A stretch of DNA of 12,377 bases from Brevibacillus sp. (GTDB lineage: Bacteria; Bacillota; Bacilli; Brevibacillales; Brevibacillaceae). A model generated the notes under the pieces. That model ran no database searches and was not told where the DNA came from. It saw only the letters and a list, made by a program, of their open reading frames with translations. Both the position numbers and the translations under genes were made by a program. Below, one piece after another: positions 7,985-12,377 of the stretch (position 1 is the first letter of the stretch; the number at the start of each line of letters is the position of its first letter). The DNA lies in assembly GCA_029240815.1 (NCBI GenBank), contig JARDZO010000168.1, forward strand, positions 1 to 12,377, in the 5' to 3' direction.

Positions 7985-8500
7985 TCAGGGACTAATTCTC
8001 TCATAAAAATACGGATCGATTCGTACCGGGAACGATCCTCTCACATAACTGTCCACATCTTGCAACTCATCGAGAGGCTTTCCAAGGGCAGCCTGATTCG
8101 TACTGCTGGATTCGATCGCTACTAGCAACCTTTGCTCTTTTGGCTCGTCCGTTTCCTCCAACATACGGAAGTATACCTGTTTGACGTTATCCGTGAGCGT
8201 AAAAAGATCGTGTGTCAAGCTGTAAAAATCCCGGTAAACGTGAGTCAGCTCTACTTTTTCTGCAGGTTTTACTGCCAGATCGACATAAATCGACGAGTTT
8301 TCCCATTTTATACGCTTAATATTATAATGTGTCGCCACCATTGTAAACAAATCCAAAGCATTTTGCTCGCTCAGGTGGATCGGGCGGGAAGCTTGAAACG
8401 TTGGAACATCTGTTTGTTTCCAACCTGCGCTCGGGACAAGCGATAGCATCAGAGCCAAAAAGGCAGAAACGGCGATGGCAACAAATAGTCTACGTGGCAT
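7985..8500 (-). CDS. Unrecognised protein with an N-terminal membrane segment
   Basis: A 171-residue protein that I cannot assign to a named family. Residues 1-4 (MPRR) are positively charged and residues 5-24 form one hydrophobic stretch, so it is either secreted or anchored with its bulk outside the cytoplasm; no lipobox cysteine is visible. The rest is soluble, about 145 residues with mixed charge, several Tyr and Phe, and alternating stretches such as IKRIKWENSSIYVDLAVK (61-78) that suggest beta strands. ATG 8500 is chosen because AGGAGGG lies six bases upstream; the ATG at 8506 would touch that site. It starts just after the mtrB terminator and is the first gene before hepS with no terminator between, so it may be cotranscribed with the menaquinone genes. 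B. subtilis has no gene in this position as I recall. Function unknown. Confidence 0.85.
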   Translation of the reverse strand: MPRRLFVAIAVSAFLALMLSLVPSAGWKQTDVPTFQASRPIHLSEQNALDLFTMVATHYNIKRIKWENSSIYVDLAVKPAEKVELTHVYRDFYSLTHDLFTLTDNVKQVYFRMLEETDEPKEQRLLVAIESSSTNQAALGKPLDELQDVDSYVRGSFPVRIDPYFYERISP

Positions 8501-8531
8501 AGACATCCCTCCTCTCCATCATTGTACAAAT

Positions 8532-8557
8532 AAAAAAAGCAGGCTATGCCTGCTTTT
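8532..8557 (-). terminator. Strong rho-independent terminator after mtrB
   Basis: A 7-bp perfect stem AGCAGGC/GCCTGCT (8538-8544 and 8548-8554) with a 3-base loop is extended by A and T runs and gives seven T residues on the minus strand. It ends 17 bases beyond the mtrB stop and separates mtrB from the unknown gene that begins the menaquinone operon. The A/T symmetry means it could also stop plus-strand transcription. Confidence 0.88.
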
Positions 8558-8573
8558 GCGTAAAAGGTATTCG

Positions 8574-8804
8574 TTATTCGGTCGTGTCGATGGTCCCGTG
8601 ATGGGAGTAGATAACTGCTTTTCCCCGCACCTTAATTGCAGATGTGTGCTCGGTAAATTGAAAGATCATGACTTCGCCTTTATCGAGTTTCTCCGTGTGA
8701 TGAAAGCGGGTATCGGAACCTCTGGTAAGTCCGATGACATGTACACCGTTTTCTTTTGCTTTTACCACGAAATAATCCTGATTGAATCCGGATGGTTGTG
8801 ACAC
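8574..8804 (-). CDS. mtrB: Trp RNA-binding attenuation protein (TRAP)
   Basis: Forms an 11-subunit ring that, when loaded with tryptophan, binds repeated GAG/UAG triplets in leader RNA and shuts down trp and related genes. The 76 residues align throughout with B. subtilis Mtr[15 protein letters not shown] (23-36), EKLDKGEVM (38-46) and [13 protein letters not shown] (49-61). The RNA-contacting Lys37, Lys56 and Arg58 of B. subtilis correspond to Lys39, Lys58 and Arg60 here, so binding should be intact. Start is GTG at 8804 with AAGGAGG eight bases upstream. It follows the lytic transglycosylase by 41 bases with no terminator or promoter seen between, so it is probably cotranscribed with that gene rather than with folE. 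No TRAP target is evident in this window; the likely target, the trp operon beyond aroC, is outside it. Confidence 0.97.
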   Translation of the reverse strand: MSQPSGFNQDYFVVKAKENGVHVIGLTRGSDTRFHHTEKLDKGEVMIFQFTEHTSAIKVRGKAVIYSHHGTIDTTE

Positions 8805-8845
8805 TTGTTATTCCTCCTTGCCAATGCGTTATGTGTCATTGACTA

Positions 8846-9544
8846 CTATGATGTCCGGTCAGATTGCAATCTGTTCATGATTTTCTCCACATAGCGCTGT
8901 GTTTCTAGTGGCAGTTGGTCATATTTCTCCTCTAACTCCATGTCACTGTCAATGCCCAGACGGCTGACCCGGCCTGGACCTGCATTGTATGCAGCCAGAG
9001 CAACTTTCACATTACCGTCGTAACGGTCCAACAGGCTCTTTAAATACTTGGTTCCACCTGCAAGATTCTCATCCGGATTATAGACATTTCGCACATTCAT
9101 TGCTCGTGCGGTTGGATCCATGAGCTGCATCAAGCCTTTTGCTCCGGCACGAGAAACAGCAGATGGATTAAAATTAGACTCTGCTCGAACAACTTCTCGT
9201 ACCAAATCTCTATCTACACCAATGGATCGAGCCATTCGATCAATTTTTTCTAGCACTGCAGAGGTAGACAGCGAAGCTCGTCCACTCGTCGCGCTGTTCA
9301 AAGAGGTAGAATCATCCACATGTTTGTCATAGCTTTCCTGTGGAAAATTCCACTCAGGAGAGCCATCTAGCTCTGCGATAATTTCTTCGGCTGTAATGAC
9401 TCGTTGACCCGCTGCGAGCTGATCTCGCAACACGCCGGAAAACATTCCTTCATCCACGGCAGGAAGAGCAGCCTGCGCCGTACTGGCACCATAAGATTGA
9501 GATAGTTGGTTCAGATATGGCTGAAGCGATACGGGTAGATTCAT
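8846..9544 (-). CDS. Lytic transglycosylase (SLT domain)
   Basis: Cleaves the MurNAc-GlcNAc bond of peptidoglycan leaving a 1,6-anhydro end. In 232 residues, a low-complexity N-terminal part (1-95) precedes a family 1 SLT domain (about 97-225): EVVRAESNFNP (117-127) with catalytic Glu122, AGAKGLMQLMDPTA (133-146), and ALAAYNAGPGRV (182-193), followed by LPLETQRYVEKIM. This resembles soluble Bacillales enzymes such as CwlQ. The frame is open up to 9658, but a good promoter at 9581-9609 lies inside it, so translation must begin later: ATG 9544 is chosen, and TTG 9556 with GAGG five bases upstream is a real alternative. With either start there is no signal peptide, so export is unexplained. It is followed by mtrB in an apparent two-gene operon. 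Confidence 0.88.
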   Translation of the reverse strand: MNLPVSLQPYLNQLSQSYGASTAQAALPAVDEGMFSGVLRDQLAAGQRVITAEEIIAELDGSPEWNFPQESYDKHVDDSTSLNSATSGRASLSTSAVLEKIDRMARSIGVDRDLVREVVRAESNFNPSAVSRAGAKGLMQLMDPTARAMNVRNVYNPDENLAGGTKYLKSLLDRYDGNVKVALAAYNAGPGRVSRLGIDSDMELEEKYDQLPLETQRYVEKIMNRLQSDRTS

Positions 9545-9580
9545 GGCTACTAACAACCTTTCCTCGCTTGTCTCTCCCTT

Positions 9581-9609
9581 ATTATAGAAAAGAAAGAACA
9601 GGAAGCCAA
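9581..9609 (-). promoter_or_regulatory. Sigma-A promoter for the transglycosylase-mtrB operon
   Basis: On the minus strand TTGGCT (9604-9609), a 17-base spacer, and a perfect TATAAT (9581-9586). The predicted start near 9574 gives a leader of about 30 bases to ATG 9544. It lies directly downstream of the tRNA terminator, which supports a fresh transcription start here. Confidence 0.75.
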
Positions 9610-9638
9610 TAGTGAAAATGGAATCCTTTTGAAAAGAC

Positions 9639-9666
9639 AAAAAAAGAAGCCTGACCATCTCAGGCT
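9639..9666 (-). terminator. Rho-independent terminator after tRNA-Pro
   Basis: On the minus strand AGCCTGA (9660-9666) pairs with TCAGGCT (9648-9654) around a 5-base loop, followed by TC and seven T residues (9639-9645). It begins 20 bases after the tRNA 3' end. Confidence 0.85.
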
Positions 9667-9685
9667 CCTGACTTTACTATGTAGA

Positions 9686-9762
9686 TGGTCGGAATGCAGG
9701 GATTCGAACCCTGGACCTCACCCACCCCAAGGGTGCGCGCTACCGGGCTGCGCCACATCCCG
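9686..9762 (-). tRNA. tRNA-Pro, anticodon GGG
   Basis: A complete 77-base tRNA with an encoded CCA end. The acceptor stem pairs CGGGATG with CATTCCG (one G-U), the D stem is GCGC/GCGC, the anticodon stem CACCC/GGGTG encloses the loop TTGGGGT giving anticodon GGG (9726-9728), and the T arm is CAGGG/CCCTG with a standard TTCGAAT loop. It decodes CCC and CCU. It has its own promoter upstream and terminator downstream, so it is a single-gene unit between folE and the transglycosylase gene. Confidence 0.97.
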
Positions 9763-9774
9763 ACGTACATCTAG

Positions 9775-9803
9775 ACTATACAATAATTTACCTGTAGCGT
9801 CAA
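9775..9803 (-). promoter_or_regulatory. Sigma-A promoter for tRNA-Pro
   Basis: On the minus strand TTGACG (9798-9803), a 17-base spacer, and TATAGT (9775-9780): five of six consensus matches in each box. Predicted transcription start is about six bases before the mature tRNA 5' end, typical of stable RNA genes. Confidence 0.82.
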
Positions 9804-9828
9804 GATAATTTCCTTTTTTTCAAACGAT

Positions 9829-10392
9829 TTACGAACGAATCAGGCTGAAAACTTCTGCTCTTGCAGCTGCATCTTTTTCAAACATACCGCGTACTGCAGA
9901 CGTAATCGTTTTGGATCCAGGTTTTCTCACTCCGCGCATCGTCATGCACATATGCTCAGCTTCCACTACGACGACAACACCATGAGGGTCCAGCTTCCGT
10001 AGGATAGCATCCGCGACAGTCGATGTGATTCTTTCTTGCAATTGTGGACGACGTGCTACGGTATCTACCGCCCGAGCAAGTTTACTCAAACCGACTACAC
10101 GACCACCACGGGGTACGTACGCCACATGAGCTTTCCCGAAGAAAGGCACGAGATGATGCTCACACATGGAGTAAAACGGGATATCTTTCACGAGAACCAT
10201 TTCTTCGTGATCTTCGCTAAATACGGTTTCAAAATAGTCTTCCTCGTTTATGTGCATGCCTTCAAAAACTTCGGCGTACATTTTCGCTACACGTTTAGGA
10301 GTATCTAGCAATCCTTCGCGATCCGGGTTTTCACCAACTGCTTCCAGAATCATCCGAACGGCCTGCTGTATTTTATCTAAATCGACGTTCAT
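9829..10392 (-). CDS. folE: GTP cyclohydrolase I
   Basis: Converts GTP to 7,8-dihydroneopterin triphosphate, the first step of folate synthesis; it is called MtrA in B. subtilis. The 187 residues match the short bacterial type. The zinc-binding segment [13 protein letters not shown] (74-86) gives Cys77 and His80 and the catalytic His79, [10 protein letters not shown] (101-110) follows, and [12 protein letters not shown] (144-155) gives the third zinc ligand Cys149. The start is ATG at 10392 with GGAGG seven bases upstream; the open frame upstream crosses the promoter region and is not homologous. No terminator is seen between folE and tRNA-Pro. Unlike B. subtilis, mtrB does not follow directly. 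Confidence 0.96.
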   Translation of the reverse strand: MNVDLDKIQQAVRMILEAVGENPDREGLLDTPKRVAKMYAEVFEGMHINEEDYFETVFSEDHEEMVLVKDIPFYSMCEHHLVPFFGKAHVAYVPRGGRVVGLSKLARAVDTVARRPQLQERITSTVADAILRKLDPHGVVVVVEAEHMCMTMRGVRKPGSKTITSAVRGMFEKDAAARAEVFSLIRS

Positions 10393-10459
10393 TATGGTAC
10401 CTCCTACTTTGAGACTCTTATTCTTCGTTATCATAATGAGACCTGAGACAAACAAGCCC

Positions 10460-10488
10460 ATCTTATCACACTGAACCAAAAAAAACAA
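10460..10488 (-). promoter_or_regulatory. Weak candidate promoter for folE
   Basis: On the minus strand TTGTTT (10483-10488), 17 bases, TAAGAT (10460-10465), between the hbs terminator and the folE start. A promoter is expected here because the terminator at 10532-10566 isolates folE from hbs, but the -35 has only three consensus bases and lies in a T-rich run. Confidence 0.35.
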
Positions 10489-10531
10489 AAAGATCTGTCA
10501 CGATTTTCCTATGTAAAGTGCTTTTAGGCAG

Positions 10532-10566
10532 AAAAAAATCCACATTGATGAAATGTGGATTTTTTT
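10532..10566 (-). terminator. Rho-independent terminator after hbs (bidirectional form)
   Basis: ATCCACATT (10538-10546) and AATGTGGAT (10552-10560) form a perfect 9-bp stem with a 5-base loop, flanked by seven A and six T residues. On the minus strand it lies 30 bases beyond the hbs stop and ends in a T run. Confidence 0.9.
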
Positions 10567-10596
10567 ATGTAAGTGTTTCGATCACGAATGTGACGA

Positions 10597-10869
10597 TTAC
10601 TTGATGGAATCTTTGAGTTGCTTACCTGGTTTAAACGCAGGTACTTTGCTGGAAGCGATCTCGATCTCTTCACCAGTTTGAGGGTTACGACCTTTACGTG
10701 CCGCACGCTCACGAACTTCGAAGTTACCAAAGCCGATCAGTTGGACTTTGTCACCTGTTTTCAATGCATCCGCAATTGCGTCGAGAACCGCATCAACTGC
10801 TTTGGTTGCATCTTTCTTGGTGAGTTCTGTGGTTTCTGCCACTTTTGCAATCAGTTCTGTTTTGTTCAT
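10597..10869 (-). CDS. hbs: DNA-binding protein HU
   Basis: Small nucleoid protein that binds and bends DNA as a homodimer; abundant and essential in B. subtilis. The 90 residues are exactly the family length: an N-terminal helical dimerisation part with [12 protein letters not shown], then the beta arm signature [18 protein letters not shown] (46-63) that grips the minor groove, ending in a Lys-rich tail. The start is ATG at 10869 with a strong GGGGAGGTG site seven bases upstream, in keeping with high expression. It has its own promoter and terminator. As in B. subtilis, spoIVA lies upstream and folE downstream. Confidence 0.97.
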   Translation of the reverse strand: MNKTELIAKVAETTELTKKDATKAVDAVLDAIADALKTGDKVQLIGFGNFEVRERAARKGRNPQTGEEIEIASSKVPAFKPGKQLKDSIK

Positions 10870-10976
10870 TCTTGTTCACCTCCCCTCAAAGAACACCAAG
10901 TCCCCGTTACTATTTTTCTTAACCGAAACGAACCGTTTTATACACGATTGGTTGTTTTTACCGTTCTGACAAGCTT

Positions 10977-11005
10977 ATAGTAATACACCGATTTCTTAAA
11001 TTCAA
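10977..11005 (-). promoter_or_regulatory. Candidate sigma-A promoter for hbs
   Basis: On the minus strand TTGAAT (11000-11005), 17 bases, TACTAT (10977-10982); four of six consensus bases in each box. The predicted start near 10970 gives a leader of about 100 bases. It lies directly after the spoIVA terminator. Other promoters within the leader are possible; B. subtilis hbs is known to have two. Confidence 0.5.
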
Positions 11006-11037
11006 GCCCCTCATGTCGAAATTGAACGAAATACAAG

Positions 11038-11067
11038 AAAAAAAGGCATCCCGTCATGTCGGATGCC
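11038..11067 (-). terminator. Rho-independent terminator after spoIVA
   Basis: GGCATCC (11061-11067 on the minus strand) pairs with GGATGCC (11045-11051) around a 9-base loop and is followed by seven T residues. It begins about 40 bases after the spoIVA stop. Confidence 0.85.
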
Positions 11068-11107
11068 TCATTTCTCCATTCATTTTATAGGACTTTACTC
11101 CTGATTC

Positions 11108-12377
11108 TTAGAGTATGATCGCAATCAGTCCGCCCGAGCCTTCATTGATAATTCGTCCCAAAGTTTCCTGTAATTTGTAGCGGGCATTGTCCGGCATCAT
11201 CGTAATTTTCGCCTGGATTCCTTCGCGAACAATGGAATGGAGCGAACGTCCGAAGATATCAGAATTCCAGATTGAGAGCGGATCTTTATCGAAGTCTTGC
11301 ATTAAGTAGCGCACAAGCTCCTCGCTCTGTTTTTCCGTACCGATGATAGGAGCAAATTCAGATTCGACATCCACTCGGATCATGTGGATTGAAGGTGCTG
11401 TCGCCTTCAATCTGACACCAAAACGAGGTCCTTGGCGGATAAGTTCAGGTTCGTCCAAGGTCATCTCATGCAGTGACGGAGCCGCGATCCCGTAGCCTGT
11501 ACTTCTGACCATATGCAGGGCTTCCGCGACTTGATCATACTCCCGCTTGGCATGAGAGAATTCCTGCATAATCTTCAACAAGTGATCCTTGCCGTTGATT
11601 TCGACTCCGACGATCTCCATCAGGATGCGATCGTACAACTCATCCGGAGCATAGAGGTCGATTTCTGCGATACCTTGGCCCATGTGCATACCTGCGAGGG
11701 ACGCCCGCTCCACGAAGTCATAATCATTGAAAAAGCCGACGACACGGTCCACATCGCGTAACCGGCGGATGTCTTGCACGGTTTCACGTACGGCTTCTTC
11801 GTAGTTCTGGCGGAGCCAGTGTCCATTCTCCAGCACCATGACCCAGCTAGGTAGATTCACGTTTACTTCATGAACCGGGAACTCAAACAGCACTTCTCTC
11901 ATGAGAAGCAGGATTTCTTGTTCCGTCATGTGGTCCACGGACAGGGCTACCACAGGAACATCATATTTTTCCTGCAGCTGCACACGCAAATTTTGCGCCT
12001 CATCTGAGCGAGGTCGTGTGGAGTTGACTACTATGACGAATGGCTTCCCTACTTCCTTGAGTTCATTGACCACTCGTTCCTCGGCATCAATGTATCCCAC
12101 TCGCGGAATTTCCGCGATGCTGCCGTCTGTTGTGACCACGATCCCGATCGTTGAGTGCTCCTGAATGACTTTGCGGGTCCCTACTTCTGCAGCTTCTTCG
12201 AATGGGACCGGCTCCTCGTACCATGGTGTATTCACCATGCGTGGCCCATTGTCGTCTTCAAACCCTTTTGCACCTTGAACCGTATAGCCGACGCAGTCAA
12301 CGAGGCGGACGTTGATGCTGAGCCCTTCGGTTACATGTACATTGACGGCCTGGTTAGGAACAAATTTTGGTTCTGTC
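11108..12377 (-). CDS. spoIVA: Stage IV sporulation protein A, 5' end missing
   Basis: ATPase that polymerises on the outer forespore membrane to form the basement layer of the spore coat; SpoVM anchors it. 422 codons are visible of about 492, so roughly the first 70 residues, including the Walker A P-loop, lie beyond the right edge. The frame is open to the edge, and an ATG at 12238 is internal, because the residues before it (NVRLVDCVGYTVQGAKG, with the Walker B Asp) are conserved. Downstream are GTRKVIQEHSTIGIVVTTDG, VNVNLPSWVMVL, DLYAPDELYDRI, TEKQSEELVRYLMQDF and the C-terminal GSGGLIAIIL needed for localisation. Presence of the gene marks the organism as an endospore former. Its promoter (sigma-E dependent in B. 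subtilis) is outside the window. Confidence 0.97.
   Translation of the reverse strand, partial: TEPKFVPNQAVNVHVTEGLSINVRLVDCVGYTVQGAKGFEDDNGPRMVNTPWYEEPVPFEEAAEVGTRKVIQEHSTIGIVVTTDGSIAEIPRVGYIDAEERVVNELKEVGKPFVIVVNSTRPRSDEAQNLRVQLQEKYDVPVVALSVDHMTEQEILLLMREVLFEFPVHEVNVNLPSWVMVLENGHWLRQNYEEAVRETVQDIRRLRDVDRVVGFFNDYDFVERASLAGMHMGQGIAEIDLYAPDELYDRILMEIVGVEINGKDHLLKIMQEFSHAKREYDQVAEALHMVRSTGYGIAAPSLHEMTLDEPELIRQGPRFGVRLKATAPSIHMIRVDVESEFAPIIGTEKQSEELVRYLMQDFDKDPLSIWNSDIFGRSLHSIVREGIQAKITMMPDNARYKLQETLGRIINEGSGGLIAIIL

Noticed and set aside
9545..9580. Possible TRAP binding site in the transglycosylase-mtrB leader (several GAG and TAG triplets), suggesting autoregulation
   Set aside because: Only four or five triplets occur and their spacing is irregular, either overlapping or far apart, unlike the 2-3 base spacing of real TRAP targets.
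9686..9762. tRNA-Pro as an attachment site for an integrated element that brought in the transglycosylase gene
   Set aside because: No integrase gene, no repeated copy of the tRNA 3' end, and the neighbouring genes are chromosomal housekeeping types.
10393..10440. GAG/TAG triplets near the folE ribosome binding site as a TRAP target
   Set aside because: Only three triplets, not periodic; one is simply part of the Shine-Dalgarno sequence.
11108..12238. ATG at 12238 as the spoIVA start
   Set aside because: The frame continues to the right edge with 46 further residues that match SpoIVA, including the Walker B region.

Overview
This window looks like chromosomal core DNA from an endospore-forming member of the Bacillales. 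Protein similarity as I recall it, together with the gene order, points to the Paenibacillaceae, most likely a Brevibacillus-like organism; the species cannot be fixed from the sequence alone. SpoIVA, HU, TRAP, HepS/HepT, Ndk, CheR and AroC occur in the same relative order as the spoIVA-hbs-mtrA-mtrB-hepS-menG-hepT-ndk-cheR-aroF block of Bacillus subtilis. Every convincing gene is on the minus strand, so transcription runs from high to low coordinates. I see no insertion sequence, prophage, CRISPR array or rRNA.

From the transcriptional start of the block (right end): spoIVA (spore coat basement ATPase, 5' end outside the window) ends at a terminator. hbs (HU) has its own promoter and terminator. 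folE (GTP cyclohydrolase I) follows, then tRNA-Pro(GGG) with its own promoter and terminator. Next come a lytic transglycosylase gene and mtrB (TRAP), which appear to form a two-gene operon between a sigma-A promoter and a strong terminator. In B. subtilis folE (mtrA) and mtrB are directly adjacent; here the tRNA and the transglycosylase gene separate them.

The middle (about 8500 to 2903) is a menaquinone operon of seven genes: an unrecognised membrane-anchored protein, hepS, menG (ubiE), a UbiA-family prenyltransferase, a UbiX-type flavin prenyltransferase, mqnA (chorismate dehydratase) and hepT. HepS plus HepT make the C35 side chain. MqnA commits chorismate to the futalosine route. UbiX makes the cofactor for a UbiD-type decarboxylase that is not in the window. 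UbiA attaches the side chain and MenG does the final methylation. The three futalosine-type genes sit between menG and hepT, which are adjacent in B. subtilis.

The left part carries ndk (with a candidate promoter whose predicted start lies on a perfect dyad), cheR, an unannotated 55-codon ORF with a helix-turn-helix-like sequence, a terminator, and aroC (chorismate synthase), which runs off the left edge. The first 11 bases are not genomic: they match the 3' end of the Illumina sequencing adapter, and AroC homology stops exactly where they begin. I found no evidence of an undescribed defence or mobile system. The points of interest are the locus rearrangements, the small ORF, the ndk dyad, the unknown gene heading the menaquinone operon and the adapter artefact.
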